From: Gigaspora rosea
Lineage: Eukaryota > Glomeromycota > Glomeromycetes > Diversisporales > Gigasporaceae
Assembly (NCBI GenBank): GCA_003550325.1
Contig: QKWP01001241.1
Coordinates: forward strand, 58,559 to 122,558
Length of the DNA: 64,000 bases
Reading direction: 5' to 3'
A model generated the notes under the pieces. That model saw only the letters and a list, made by a program, of their open reading frames with translations. It did no database searches and was not told the DNA's origin. Positions 21,627-35,500 of this stretch are shown in pieces. The position numbers and the translations under genes are program-made. Numbering within the stretch: the stretch's first letter is position 1; every line of letters starts with the position of its first letter.

Positions 21627-22415
21627 AACTTTTTTTTGGTTTGTTTTTTTTATATACAAATAATGCTACTTTTTTTTTGTCTTTTTATTTTATTTTTTAG
21701 TAAAAAAACTATTATTATTTTGCTTTATATTTGTAATTTGTAAATTTTTAAAAAAATTAAGTTATTAATAAATTGTATATGCATTTATTATAATAAACTA
21801 TGTAATATTGATTAAAAATATGTATTTAATTTAAAATATAATATATATAATGTATATTAATAATAAATAAATAAATATAAAATTTTATATTCAATTGCAA
21901 AAATTTAAAAAAAATTTGAAATTTTGCGAAATATTTTGAAATTATTGTAAATATTGCAGATTTACACAATAATATGCGAAATATTACCTCTTGTGACCCC
22001 TAAAGGGATAATTAGATAGAAATTTACATTTTTTTATTTTGTCTATTTCACAATATTTTGCAATATATTTCAAAATATTTTGAAATTATTTCAAAATATT
22101 TCAAAAAAAATGCATGCTGAAATCTTTTGAAAGATTGCACATATTTTGAAAGATTTCGTATTGATTGTAATTTTTTCAAAAAATTTTGGCATGCAATATC
22201 TTTTGAAAGATTTTGTATATTTATTTTGCTAATATAGTAGATTGATAAAAAAGCAATTTATATATTATTAAGATTAATTACTTGTTTGGATTGATTCTAA
22301 TAATAGGCTTGCTCAATTTACTCATTATTGATATTACTTATTATAGTAAAAATTATGTTTAGCAAAGTCAAGAGATAAGTTAATATAATATGCCATAAAA
22401 AATAACTATACCATT
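21627..22415. repeat. AT-rich stretch with reiterated TTTCAAAATATT motif
   Basis: Between about 21890 and 22210 the palindromic motif AAATATTTTGAAATTATT recurs on both strands, including GCATGC-centred pieces near 22110 and 22190. It resembles the body of the simple-motif MITEs but I found no termini or duplication. No gene is seen. Confidence 0.4.
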
Positions 22416-25400
22416 TTATAGACCCTGATTCCAATCAAACAACTCATAGATTATCTAAAAATAAAGAACTTAAGCTAGAACAAATCAACCAAGAACTCTA
22501 GAAAATATTATAATCAGAAGTAGCTAAGGACCCTGAAGAACTCTGATACAACTTAGATCTGAGTTTTATAAATTTGGCAATATTTTAGCCAAATAGATGT
22601 ATAAAATAGAACAAAATTTGAAAATTTACTATATAAAAATGCAAACTTTTATGAATTTCTATGCAAAATTTCCTTTTTTAGAATCATCTAAGTTGTATCA
22701 AAGTTCTTCGGGATCCTAGTAGCTATCAACAAATAAATACAAATATATTAAGAATCTAGAATATAAATATATTTGTATAAGAAAAAAATCTAAACTCTCA
22801 ATAAAGAACTAGAATAGGTTAGAACACTTTAGAAAGAAAAAACAGAGTTGAAATTAAAAATATTATCCTTTAAAAGAAGCTTATACCAAGCCACAAAGAA
22901 GATTTAGGAGATCAAATTTTATAATACTAATCTAAAATAGCAGTTGCAAAAATGTTATAAGAAAATAGAAAATCTGAAATATAGATTCAAAGTTATTTCT
23001 TTCTAGAGAAGCTCTCCAAGTTTATAGTATTTAGTTTAAAAGAAAAAAATACTGATATATTGAATCTTAACCTTTTTATACAAATCAAATAAGAATTAAA
23101 TTATATCAAAAATTATATTAAAAGTGCTAGCGCTTTATACATAAATCTATCAATATTATAAATAGCATTAGAAATATTTTAAATACTATTTGGCATAATT
23201 ATTAGTTTGCATACCAGGATATAGATAATGTTATCACTCAATAAAAATAATAAAGATAATCAGATAGAATATTAATTTCTATAGATAACAAAATACCAAT
23301 CTTCAGAATCAAACCAATTAACTTATTTAGAAGCAAAATGCTTTGTTAACTCAAACAAATCTTGATTAGCAGAATCTTAATATATTTAGCCAACAAAATA
23401 TTATATTGTGAAGATAGTTAGAGGAAATAGAAAATCTCACAATTTTTAAAGTTGAATGCTATCTATATCAAAGCTCAAAAAGATAAATGCATTAGTGAGT
23501 TGTTGTATAAACAATTTGCATTACAACTTTTGAATAAGTGATCAAACTAGCAATTGGAATAGCAGTTGTAGCAATATAATAATGATAAGGTTTTTTTTAC
23601 AATTTTGGTATAATCTTATTGTTCCAAAATATAAAAAATGAAAAAAGTCCACAATGCTTGACAATTAATTTTAAATATACAAGCCCAAATTTTATTACTA
23701 CAGAATAATCAACCTATAAATAACCAATATAGAGGAATTGCAAGATATGCACTATCTCTATTTTATAGAAAAGCAAGAGAAAATTCTGAAAAATTAATTA
23801 GAAATTTTATACAATTTTTTGAAGCATCTGAACTTGATCCACTTGCAGGTACTCGAACCAGAGTAAGAATTTATGGACCTTTTGAGACTTGTTTGAGAGA
23901 TGATACAAAAAATTGGTATAAAACTAATTTCAAAAATAAAAATTAAGAATTGCAAAATATTAGCAACAATACTAACTTGGCTAACAATAATATTGCATGC
24001 TATTAAGGTCAATCAGTTTAGAAGCAGAACTCTTTAAATAAAAAATACAGTTATAGCTAACAACAATGCAATTAATATACTATTAGTACTATCTTATACT
24101 ATTTTTGATGAAGACTGGTTAATATCTAGTGGTCAATCAACAGAATTAGTACCTAATGCTCCTCATGCTAATGCAGAAGAAAATACTATAGCTCTAGGAA
24201 TTTGTATTGAACAGATAATATACTAGTTTAGTACAATAACCACTAAAAATCAAAAGTAGGTATTTCATAACATTATTCAAAGTACTAATGTTATAGGACA
24301 TTTTTATTCAAAATTGAAAAGAATAGTTAGTCTTGCCTATTCAGTACTTTCAAAATTAAATTGGGAAGAAATAGTTGAATAGCAATACTTTTAGAGCCTT
24401 TTTCCTAATAACAAAATAGAAGTAAGATATATTGGTCTTAAATATCCAATTTCTACTTTACTACCAAAATTAGAAAAAATTGAAAAACAGAAGTCTGAAA
24501 TGATTTTAGGTTAGTATAATTTTGAATTTCACCTTATTATTTCTTAGCACAATTTAAAGCTAATAAAAAAGTTTCTTATATAACAAATAATACTATTATA
24601 ACTAAAGATAAATTAAAAATCTATTGTAGCATTCACACAAACTCAATCTGTCTTACAAACTATCTCTTCTAAACCTCAGAAGACCAAATCACATTTTTAC
24701 AGAATGATTTCAAAAAAATTATAGTTAGCTTGAAAAGAACTATTAAGAAACCCCTGAACTAGAGAAACAAAAAGCTAATAAACTTTCTATAAATTATTTT
24801 TTAGATAGTTTAATGGATAATATAGATTACCTAAAGAGGATCATGATTATGATCTAGTTGAAGATTTGAGATTACAATTTGAGCAGTTAAAAATCAAACA
24901 TGCAAAAATAGCTAGAGCAATATGTGCAGTTTTAAAATCATCTCAATACAAATGTTCAAAATGTAGCAAAACAGGTTATAATTCTTACAACTGCTCTAAA
25001 AATAAAAAAAGAGCAAGTCTAAATATTCTAACAAAAGCAGATCCAAGAAAAAAGATAAAATTAATCTTGCTACTAAGGATTCAGATTCTGTGTTTGATAC
25101 TAGTAAAATTTAAAATTAAAATACTTTTAATTCATTAAAATGGCAGGTCATTCTCACTATGAAAATATTAAACACAAGAAGCAGCGTTACAAAAAAGAAC
25201 TAGCTCTTCTGATAATAAATCCAATTTTGGCTATAGCTCTGGCTCTAGATCTAGTTCTGAATCAAAATCTAATTCTAATAATGACTTAACTGAAACTAAA
25301 ATCTTGAAAATAATCAATGCTATCAAAGCAAAAAATAAAAAAATAAAACAGAAAAGTAAATTATCTTTTAAGAAAATGCCCAAATCTTATAAAACTAAAC

Positions 25401-26230
25401 AGAAAGGCATTTTTACTTCTAGTAAGTCCTAAAATAAATTAACTATCCTTGAGCAAAATATTTGTCAGATTTTATTAGATACTTGAAAAGGTCTTACCTC
25501 TATATTAGTTAAAGAAACTTAAATCTAAAAATAAATATTTAACTACTTCAGATTTTATAAATTATTGAGAACCAATATTAGAGATACCAAATAAGATGAC
25601 AAAAAGAAGATACTGAATAATTCTAAAAAATAGATTTTGTCTATCAAAAAACCTGTCACAGGTATTGCAACTATATCAGTTAAAATCAAATACTTAAAAT
25701 TCTAGCATTGGTACTTAATAGTGTGACTAAATCTGCAATTGTATCAGAAGACATTGTTAAACATGTAGACAAGAAAATAGAAAATTAGAAAAACATAATC
25801 TCAGTAGTGTTGAGTTCCCAAACCAATATTAATATTCCAAAATCACTTTTTAAAAAATATAAATATGCTGTAGATTAGGGTAATAATAAAATAAAGATTC
25901 ATTATAATAGAGATTATTTTATTATTCTGGTTACTTTGCACAAAGTCAAGAATAAATTGTGCTACCATATTTTAGAATAATAGAGGTGAATGAAATCTTA
26001 TTGTTTTGCAATAAGCTTTTGATACCTGATCAAATTTCTTAGAAAATAAAGGATGAAATATATTATTAGAGGAATTGCATACTCCTGCAGGTTTAGCCCA
26101 GATTCTAACAATTTAACTTTAAAAAAAAAACAATAAGCTTGAGAAATGAGTTATGATGACTGAAGAATAGCTTGATATGGCTTTAAATACAGGTAACGTT
26201 CTTGCAAAAAAAAAGTTCTTAGCTTACTAA
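22416..26230 (+). pseudogene. Degenerate Ty3-like gag/protease region
   Basis: Fragments on the plus strand include a coiled-coil start (SKNKELKLEQINQEL near 22455) and a capsid-like block (KARENSEKLIRNFIQFFEA with KNWYKTNF, 23770-23940). Next come more capsid sequence to about 24510 and a knuckle at 24954-24995 reading C-x2-C-x4-Y-x4-C, where tyrosine replaces histidine. A possible protease site ILLDT followed by a stop lies near 25465. RT is not found. Stops are dense throughout. Assignment rests on the capsid-like WY block plus knuckle and is moderate. Confidence 0.55.
22528..22716. mobile_element. 189-bp MITE, GGACCC ends
   Basis: The ends GGACCCTGAAGAACTCTGAT and GGATCCCGAAGAACTTTGAT (complement) continue pairing through ACAACTTAGAT. 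The flanks AAGTAGCTAA (22518-22527) and TAGTAGCTAT (22717-22726) match at 8 of 10. The terminus and duplication length resemble the 11355 element. It lies in the gag-like fossil. Confidence 0.75.
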
Positions 26231-26800
26231 GACAAAGTAGAAGCATAAAATCTAATCTTTTAGTATTATTCATTAATTTTTTTAAGATCATTTTTCTTTC
26301 TAGTTATATTATTGCTCTGCAATGTAACTTTGTTTCTATTAGAAGAGACAGTTTTTTTTACTGCACGTATCTTTGCTAATTTATCTAATAAAACTTTAGA
26401 ATAAATTATATTATTTATACTAAATGAATTATTGCCAGAAATAGATACTTCATGGCTGAATATATTAAATGGTATTTGTGCACTTTGTGTATTATAGGTA
26501 TAGCCCAGTATTTCTAACATATATAAATGAGATATAGATTGATTCCAGAGAACTATATTAGCTACTTCATCTCTTCAAATTTGATAAATACATTTTGATA
26601 ATGTTTTATATTTATCTAATAATTTTTTTACAATATTGCATTATATATGAATAATCTTTAGCTAAAAACAAGATTTTATACATACTCTAATCATAGTAAT
26701 AAATGTAATTAGTTGTTTTTTTATCTAAAAAAATAGATTGAAAAAATAAAAAATATAAAAAATATATCAAAAAAATAGAATATATTAAATAGAGTTTTAC
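26231..26800. other. AT-rich stretch, one unassigned minus-strand frame
   Basis: A minus-strand frame at 26266-26520 encodes 84 residues with a Lys/Asn-rich end. I see no motif and no homologous fragment elsewhere in the window. It may be part of the retroelement debris. Confidence 0.25.
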
Positions 26801-27143
26801 TAAAATGCACCCATGGTGTTTATACCATGTTACACCAAACTATTAGAATAGCCAATCAAAATTTAAGATCAGGTGTAACAAAATAATTCGTTTTTTGTTT
26901 ATTTTTTTAAAAAAACATTTATATCTCAAAATTTTGCTTATAAAACCACCTTTGGGGCTCTAATAAAAAAATTACTTGCTAAATTTTGTATATATTAATG
27001 CCCTGATAAAATCCTAGGCCTTACTCTAACCCTAAAGTAATTAAAAATGTATTTTTTGTTTTGTAAAAGTTTATTTTTGTTTAGTTATACAGATTTGCAA
27101 ATCTAATTTACCTATAGTGATAAAACACCATAAGTGCGTTTTA
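26801..27143. mobile_element. 343-bp MITE with GCAC..ATGGTGTTT ends
   Basis: The inverted ends TAAAATGCACCCATGGTGTT and TAAAACGCACTTATGGTGTT pair over ~24 bp. If the outer TA is the duplicated target, the element fits Tc1/mariner-type insertion. A CTAACCCTAA motif lies near 27020. No coding capacity is visible. Confidence 0.6.
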
Positions 27144-28259
27144 TAATAATTGATTAAATATATAAAATTATATTATTTATTTAATGTATATATACTATCT
27201 AATATATTAAAATTGCACATTAATAGATATATATTCTATTTAATACATTATATAGTCTGGTGCAAAAAATTTTTTTCCAAAAAAATTTTTTTTCAAAAAA
27301 AAAATATAAACATTTATTTTTTTTTAAACAAAGATATTTAATAGATTATCAGATTTATTAATTTAAAAAAATTTTTTACAATTTATTATTAATATTAAAG
27401 TTGCCATTATCATTTATTTCCTTATCCAACAAAACTATATTATTATCTGATTATATATTTTTGTACTCTTGTAAGCATGCTTTTCCAAAACCCACCCAAC
27501 TACTACTTTCAGATTTATTTTTTCTTTGAAAGCTTGCAAAAACTTATTTCTCAGGTTTAAAAGATTCGAATATGGGCCCAATATTGCTATTTTGTTTTTT
27601 TTATAACTATTCAGATACCTTTAATTAGCTTGAGCTCATAGTGGTAAAAAAACCTGATAGTCATATTGTTTGGCTATTTTAATACAAGCAAATAGAAGCT
27701 TTTACTTATCCTATTGAACAAGTTCCAAAAGTTCAGGCTGGAATAAATTATTAGGAAATGAAATTTGGTGAGTATTTAACTATTCCAAATCTTTATTCAG
27801 TCCTAATTTGAGCTGCCCAATTTTGTGATTTGATGAAAATATACTATCATTTTGCTTATTCCAGTCAGGCAATACCGCCCTAACTGTACTCTTAGAAATG
27901 CTAGAAAATAGGACAACTTGCTTGCATAATGTAAATTTTTGTTTTTGCTTGGTAATAGAAACATCACCAAAAAGGTGTTAATTACTATCCATTTTTTATT
28001 GTCTGTTAACAGAATATATATTTATTTTTTACAAAAACTAAACATGGAAAAATTGAAAAAATTGGTAAAACAAATACATTTGAATATATTCTATTAGTAT
28101 GTGAATTTTAACTTATTTGGGTTATTACATATTTATTATTATTATAATGATTATAACCTTTTATATTGAGGTATTAATCTTTTTGTACTAGATCATATCT
28201 ATTTTTTATATTTTATTTCATTGATATTATAGTAGAGCTAATATTAAAACATATATGTC
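27144..28259. other. AT-rich stretch without a recognisable gene
   Basis: Poly(A)/poly(T) blocks occupy 27260-27325. Sequence from 27420 to 28010 is less biased and might be protein-coding fossil, but frames are short and nothing is recognised. Confidence 0.4.
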
Positions 28260-29300
28260 TCAAATTTATATATTGTCAGATATAGGCAAAGACAGTAAAC
28301 TAAAGAATATACTATCTAGTCAATATTCACCTAATTAAATAGAATTTGAAAATTAGCTTGCTTGTGCAATTGTGATCAAGAAATTAAAATAGAGTGTGGC
28401 AATTGACTTGCCAATAAATATTTTGTCTTGGATAAAGCCAATAAGCATATACAATATGATTTAAATCAATTCAATAAAGATAAAGAGAACCTCTTTAAGC
28501 ATGCTTACCAGCTTATAGAGGAGGTTAAGTAATTGAGCTCAGAGTTAAATACTTTAATATTTCAGATTATCTGCAAAGATATTTTTCTTAATGAATTTAA
28601 AATCAAAATAAAAACTCTCCAGTTTAAAATAAAAATATTGGAAACAAAACTATTTTCAACTTATAATTAATCAAAGAAAATTACTGCACTTTGGTATATA
28701 AAAATATATTAGAAAGTAAGTTCTCTTTAGCTCAAAAAAATGTAATTTCAATTTAAAATAACTTATTGAAAAAAGAATCTAAGAATTTATCTCTCAAATT
28801 TAAAATAGCTGAATTAGAAAATATAAAAAGTGAATTGAAATTGAAGGTTAATGAGCTTGAGTGTCTGAAATCAAAAAATATATTAAATTTATGAGCTTAA
28901 AGAATCACCTAACAGACTGCTCTGCAATAATTGGTAGAGTAGAGATAAAACCCATTGCAAAGCAATAATATTTTTGTGATTAGTGAATCTAGCTATTCTG
29001 TAACTATCTTCAGCAATATAAATATTTTGTATATGAAAAAAATATAAATCTAATAGAAAAAATTAATGGTGAGATTACTAAACTATCAAAAAATAATACT
29101 AAAATCAATCCAAAATAAGTGATAAAACTAGCATTAGCAAAAGTAGTGAGGATATTATACCTCAATCTCAAGAAATAAAAAAATAACACTATATCTTACA
29201 TAGCTAAAAAATTAACCCTCTCTTTGAATGAATTACATTCTCAGATTTCAGTAGAAGAAATAGAAGCATCCCTGCTATAGCAAGTACTTTAATGTTATCA
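28260..29300 (+). pseudogene. Coiled-coil gag-like fossil
   Basis: Frames on the plus strand read ANKHIQYDLNQFNKDKENLF, LSSELNTLIFQIICKDIFLN, FKIKIKTLQFKIKILETKL and SLKFKIAELENIKSELKLKV. The heptad-like charge pattern indicates a coiled coil. A later piece reads AKKLTLSLNELHSQISVEE. Style and codon use match the 22416-26230 fossil, so it may be the N-terminal part of a related element. Stops are frequent. Confidence 0.4.
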
Positions 29301-29445
29301 TTATTAGTATATATTTTTCTTACTTTATTAATTATTGTAGTTAAGTAGTTCAAAATATTAAGATAAAATAGGACATAGATAAAAAAAGTGAGTAATATGC
29401 ATTAGATAACCAAATATTAGAATTACTTGAAAATTTCAATATTTA

Positions 29446-29660
29446 TTTTTTTTTATTTTTTATTTTTTTGATGTTAATAGTGAGACCTTGCTCTTATCTT
29501 TATTAAATTTAATGGAAACTTTTTACAATTGGAAAAAACTTTATAATTTAAATCTAATGCTAAGAAAAAGAACTCAGGCATATAGCTAGATGAAAAAAAG
29601 TAGACCTAGTACTTATCTGTGGCCTAAACCAACCAGAGTGGCCAAAGCTTACCTAGATTT
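29446..29660 (-). repeat. LINE copy 2, 3' tail
   Basis: On the minus strand it carries TTAATAAAGATAAGAGC and GCAAGGTCTCAC before an A-rich run, matching the tail of copy 1. Only one unit is present. Confidence 0.85.
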
Positions 29661-29841
29661 GGAGATTAGTTAATATACTTGAAGGATGTATAAGATATTT
29701 AATCCAGTGAGAGTACCAATATTTTACTTTCTGAATAGAGGTATTTATAATAATTATTAGTTTGAGTTAAATGTATAGTAATTACAGAAGATCCAGAAGG
29801 TATAGGCTGGTTTTGTAAAGTTGCTTATTGGTATTGTAATT

Positions 29842-31060
29842 TTAAAGTACAGTATGGAATCCAAATTTTTGTATAGATTTGTTGATTAAGATGAAGTAAA
29901 ATTTAATTATAAGAGAGCTAGCAAGTTTTGAAGATAAAGTAATTTCTTGTATTATGTTTATTAGTTCTAGTAGAATAAGGCCTGATAGAGTTGAGTATAA
30001 TAAAGGCTTATATGAAAAATGGTGGATTTGAAAACTATCAATTTTTAAGATTTGGGAGTAAAGATTCTTAGTCTGAGTTGGAAAAATATCTAGTTTGTAA
30101 GGACTAAATATTTGGTTTAAAGAAATGTTTATAAGGTCCAGTAATAGATTGGTATCTGGACAGAGGGCCCAGTGCAAAGCACTACTTGCCTGTTGGCATA
30201 TATGACAAATGTTAGGGTATAATGGGTATCTTTTATGAAGGATATATAAGGAGGGAAGCTCATCTAGTAATAATTTGACTCTAAAAGATTTTAGAGTAGA
30301 AGATTGAAAGCTATATGAAAAATTGGTAATTTTTTGGTTATTATTAATATATAACCATAAAGCATTCTAGTTAATAAGTTGTGAGATTGAGTTCCATTGT
30401 TGAAAGTGGTTTTGTGATGTCCACTATGCAATTATATGTGCTCTGCAAATTGTTCTGATACTGTGATGTATAGGAAGTTCCATTGGGTAGTTATCTGAGG
30501 TTAGTGTATACTAAGAATTATATATATTGTTTGGATTAAAAATAAGATAAGGTGCTATGTGATGATTATGTACTAGTTAGTCAGCTTTGTTATTAAAATC
30601 ATTATCTTCATGTGGTCTAATTTTGTACAAAGTGATATTAAGATTATATGATTTAATTAGATTGAGTAGTGTATTCCAAATTGACCAGTAGGGGATATTT
30701 AAGAAGTTTGGAAGTGGCATAGTATTGGTTAAGTTTTGGAATTTAGATATAACTGATTGTGAGTCTGTATAAATTTGGATAGTACAGTTTCTGGGAGCTG
30801 TACTAATTGCAGCTAAAATTGCAAGTAATTCTAATTATGAGCATAGCCAATATTTGGTTTGTACTTGAAAGGTGTATATGATAGTTAGGTTGTCTAATTG
30901 TATCTAGCCAATTCCCATAAAGCACTGAGAGTTGCCTAGATTAATAAAAGAGCCATCTGTATAAAAAGTTAGTTTTGAATAACTACTATTATAATTTGTA
31001 AAAGCCTGTAAAGTATTACAAGCTTGACTTGGTTCAAATATAGAAGGAAGTTGTGTAGTA
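29842..31060 (-). pseudogene. LINE copy 2, RNase H and C-terminal finger
   Basis: The minus strand carries the RNase H blocks homologous to copy 1 (TDGS near 30950, TDSQS near 30755) and the C..C..HWALCP finger near 30160-30210. These are followed by an intact 111-codon C-terminal frame ending at 29842. Stops interrupt the RNase H. It is colinear with copy 1 but lacks the GC-rich retroposon between RT and RNase H. Confidence 0.8.
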
Positions 31061-32399
31061 GAAATATTAAGATTTGGTAATAATAGTATTTAAATTGGGT
31101 TTCTAAGTGTATTTGAGTATATAAGATCTAGAAAATTAGCATTTAAGTTAATTGTTTTGTCAGAATTTAGTTTGCCAAAGAATTTTGCAGCATGACTAGT
31201 AGGTATTAGAATAGTACATTTGTTTTTGATTATTTTTGTATTAAGAGGACAGTTACTATATGATGATATTGGAGGAGTTGGATATAAGTTTGTAAATTGT
31301 ATTTGAAAAGAATATTGCCAGTGTATTATTAGTGTAAAGTCTGATGTAGTTGGTTGGTAAAGAGCTTTATCTATAATGACTTGGTCATTTAACAGTATAA
31401 TAAGCCAAGGTATGGCATGTTTTGAAAAGTAACCAGTAGTATAGCTATAGTAGTTTGTAGGAGGTAGATTTGTATGTGAGTAGATAGTATGTTTATAAGA
31501 ATGGCTAGTAACTTTATCTTCTAGAAAAGTAAACTATTGAGGGGTTCTACCTTTAGGAATTTTATATAGTCTTGGTGAAATATGTTTCTATTCTAACAGA
31601 TATGAGTTGTTATAATTGTGAGTTGGTCAAAAAAAGTAGATGATGATACTGAATTGGTTTTTTAAAAGTTGTATATTTAGGATGTGAAGCCAGAATAGAT
31701 TCCAAAAAAGTTGAACCTTCTTGGACTACAAAAGGAAGATTGTAATAAGAGTTAGTGCTTATTGACCAGTTTAGGTATTTGTAGAGCTAGATTATTTTAA
31801 AAGTTGTAGTTAATTTGTTAGGACCATCAATTGTAGGATTAGGGTGTAAAAAAATACTTATAGGTGACCAAAGGTTATTTTGAAGTTGTTGAACTCTAAT
31901 AAGAGTAGTAGTACTTAATAGGTTGTTGTTGTTTAATCTCTTAATAAAGTTAGATATATGATGTTGGAGTTGAATATCCCAGATGTTTTTATTGCATTGT
32001 AAATTTGAGGGTAGAGTAAAGTACTAGTAGAGATTGTACGGTTAAGTTTGGCTTTATGCCTATGTGCTGTGTTAGAATTTTGTTACATGTTGGCTGACTT
32101 AGTACAATATTTTGTAACCAATATTCTATTGTAGGAATAATGATAGTATTAATAATATAACATGCTTGGGTATCTGTAATTTGTTTTGCACGAGCAATTT
32201 GTATAAGCTGGTTTGATTTAGCAATTATAAGTCAAGTTTGTTGAAATTGTTTATTATCTAAAGTAAACCAACATTCTAGAAATTTAAAAGGCTGATTTGG
32301 TTGTTGTAAAGAAAGAGGATGATTGTTGTATATAATTGGGTTGTAGTTTTGTTGTTTGATATTGGTTGAAAGTATTGATTTGGCTAGATTAACTTAAAT

Positions 32400-33420
32400 A
32401 TTTGCTATGCAATAAAAAGACTCTGCAATAGTAAGTATTTTGGAAAGCTTTGTTTGGGATAGTGCTATCTATAAGGTATCATCCATATAAGCTAGCACAG
32501 AACATTTGGTCTGTAAATTGTCAGTTGAAAAATTTTTAAGATTGGTAAACCAAGATGTTTCAATTGTATAACCAGGTGAGTTTGAGTATATATAAGAGAT
32601 AAGAGGGTCATAGTAGATTCACCAGAGAAGGGGTGTTATTGTTTCTCCTTGTTCAATACCATTTTGAACATTGTAAGACTGTGTAAGCCCCAAATTAGTA
32701 ATAAAATTGTTTTGTTGATCGGTTAAGATGTTAAGAAGAGTATTAATAATATTAGTGGGCAGAAGTAGATATGTAAGGGCATGTTCTAAAAGAGTAAGAT
32801 TTATAAAGTTATAATCTTTACTCATATCTTGTAATAGAAGCCAAATCTCTTTGTGGTTACAGTTTGCATCTTCTATAAGATTGTTGAGGATATGGATAGC
32901 AATGGGTGTACTATTTCCAGGAAGAGCAAAATAGTTATATGGTGAAAAAATAGGATGTTGTAAAAAAACTTGATTTAGTTTATTGGTAATGATTTTGGTG
33001 GTAATGATTTTGGTATAGATTTTCTGGTATGTTCAATAAGGATTATTAAATGTGTAAGACTGAGATTACATCAAAAGAATTATTTTTTGGAATAGAAAAG
33101 ATTCTTTCTCTTTTCTATTGTTTGGGGATTGAGTTTTGTATAAGACATCAGTTAAAAAAGGATGTAAAAATAGTAATACCAGTTGAGTTAAAATATTTGA
33201 TCATTTCATAGCTTATACCTGTAGGACTATAGGCTTTACAATTAGAGAGTTGAGAAATTGTTTGAATAACCTCATCTTCTGTTATAGGCAGAGTTAATGG
33301 AATATACCATCCAGACTTAATATGTGGTAGTAGATAGTATCTTTGGTGCCAGAAATTATTAAATAAATTTTGATTAATAGGTCTATTATATGCAGTCCAG
33401 TTATTGAAATGTGACTAGAT
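32400..33420 (-). pseudogene. LINE copy 2, reverse transcriptase
   Basis: Minus-strand motifs match copy 1: KAYSPTGISYEMIK-type block near 33215, the SKDYNFINLTLLEH motif A block near 32800, NGIEQGETITPLLW near 32640 and AYMDDTL near 32480. The motif A block reads SKDYNF in place of SKAYDS. Stops are present, so the copy is dead. Confidence 0.82.
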
Positions 33421-33786
33421 ATGTTGTTAGTAATAAGTTGGTTTTGAAGCTTAATATTTGTAAAATGGACAGGAGGTTTGTAGCAATCAAGTATACTATT
33501 TATAGCCTGTGTAGGTTTAGTTACAAGAGATTCACATCTTTTTCAGAGGCTTGGTTAATTTGTTGTCAAAGAAGAAGAGGGTATTCTAAATGGTATGCAT
33601 AATATATTTGTTTCCAAATACTTTGTGCATGTAGAAGCCATATTTGAATTTGATCAGAATCAAGTGATGTAAGGAAGTTGAGATTATACTTTGCTTTTGA
33701 GTTGATAAATAAAATATGTGAATTGATGTAAGATAAGTAATTCATGAAATTGCTTTTTAAGAGTTTAATAAGATGTCCTAGTTTTT

Positions 33787-35144
33787 AGTATAGAAGAAAC
33801 TCGCATTTTGGCAGAAAATCACAGATTTAATGGGTCATGTGCCTCAAAATAAATACAAGTAATAAACTGGTTGTGAATAGATATTAAATCAACTAATACA
33901 AAATTACCAATCAAATTTCAAGTAACTCTATCAATTACAGAATTATAGAGACATGTACCGATACTACTAAAGCTTTACTTAAACGACCAATTTATTTATA
34001 ATTGTCAGCATGGATTAATGCCATCAAGTCCGGTTTGTTATTTTTTTTATAGATCTCACATTTGCATAGCCTTAGCCTTCTAACAATTACTCCCCTACGT
34101 AAACTTAAGATCTGATAAACTTATCATTTCCTCTAGAAAAAAGTTATGTAGCTAAGTTTAAATTTTGCTTTTATTTTTTTTTATAATGTTGTAAAGATAG
34201 CATTTACTATTATATTCATTAATAATCAATTTTAATAAAAATAATTTCTTTTACTTTTAGTTTTGATGCTTTTGTTGTTAGTTTAATATCAAATGAAAAA
34301 ATTGTATATTGACAATGGTTGCTAAGTGCTGAAGGTGTATTGAGTGATTAATATGGGTAAAAACCAATTCAAAAGATATGAAGAAAAAAGTTTTTAATTT
34401 AAAAGTGATTTGACACAGGCTATTTACGATAGAAAAAATTGTTAACCTATATATTTTTATATGGGCAAATACTTTTATTTCCAGGTCATCCGAACTTAAC
34501 AAAAAAAAATAGTTAAAAAGTGCTGAATCGAATTTCAAACAAGTTGAACAGTTGCTTTTTATCTGAAAATGCAAAAAAAACAATATATTTTATATGAAAT
34601 AACAACAATTCATATTGTTTTTTCTTAGTATATGTAATAATAAATTTGCCAATAAATTATTAAGTTGTATAAATATATTTTTTTACAAAAAAAGAATTAA
34701 TGAATATATATGGTCAACTATTTAACCTTCATGCTCAAATTGTAGTTATAGGTGCAGAAATATAATCATGCCGTAATCAAATACAAGTTGTTATTAATAA
34801 TAATTGTTTTTGGTGGAAGTAATTATATTAATTTAACTATTTATAATGTTATGAATATACTTGATATTACCATATTACCACTATGACTTGGTTAATGCAA
34901 GCACAGTCTCAGTCTGTCCTTATATATGTTCTTATATATGTTGACTATACCGCTACTATTGCCAAATTGAAATTATTCTTTATATTGGTGGGCATGGTAG
35001 TTTAATAGCATAAATTGGATATAACTATATGGTGTGACAATAGGGGCAGATTAACTAACGTTATTTGTAATATATGATTATTAATTGCAGATTTTTTATA
35101 GGCTATATATATAAATATTAAATAAAATTTACATTTTTTAGCAT
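33787..35144. other. Left subterminal part of the 10.5-kb transposon
   Basis: It is AT-rich with no recognisable protein. A minus-strand frame at 34278-34583 (101 codons) is hydrophobic and aromatic-rich, as expected by chance in such sequence, and is not called a gene. Confidence 0.4.
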
Positions 35145-35382
35145 AAGTATCTGACAAAAGTATATATGATTTTTTAAATTGAAGCTCTCAACTAGCTCTA
35201 TATGGTAATAGAGCTATTTTTTTAAAAAATTTTGTAAAAAATTAATTAAATAATTAATAATTATTTATGTAATAATTAAATGATTTTAATAAACTATTGA
35301 AAAAAAGTAACTCTATTACCATGTAGAGTTAGATAAGAGCTTCAAGTTAAAAAAAATTATATACTCTTTTGTTAGATCTTGT
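35145..35382. repeat. ~240-bp hairpin (MITE-like)
   Basis: Arms of ~75 bp pair: ATCTGACAAAAGTATATATG with the complement ATCTAACAAAAGAGTATATA, then TTGAAGCTCTC and TAATAGAGCTA blocks. The loop is ~85 bp of AT-rich sequence. No duplication was found. Confidence 0.65.
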
Positions 35383-35500
35383 GCCAATAAATATTTAGTT
35401 TTATAATTATTTTTTTAATTAGCATGTAATTCTAATATAGGATATTAAATGAAATCGTTATTGTTGAAATTTATTCTAATTAGTTAGTTTAGTCTGCACC

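Noticed and set aside
29446..33786. A separate short LINE copy independent of the fragment at 44268-45079
   Set aside because: The shared 16-bp duplication and the seamless junction across the 10.5-kb transposon show a single insertion.
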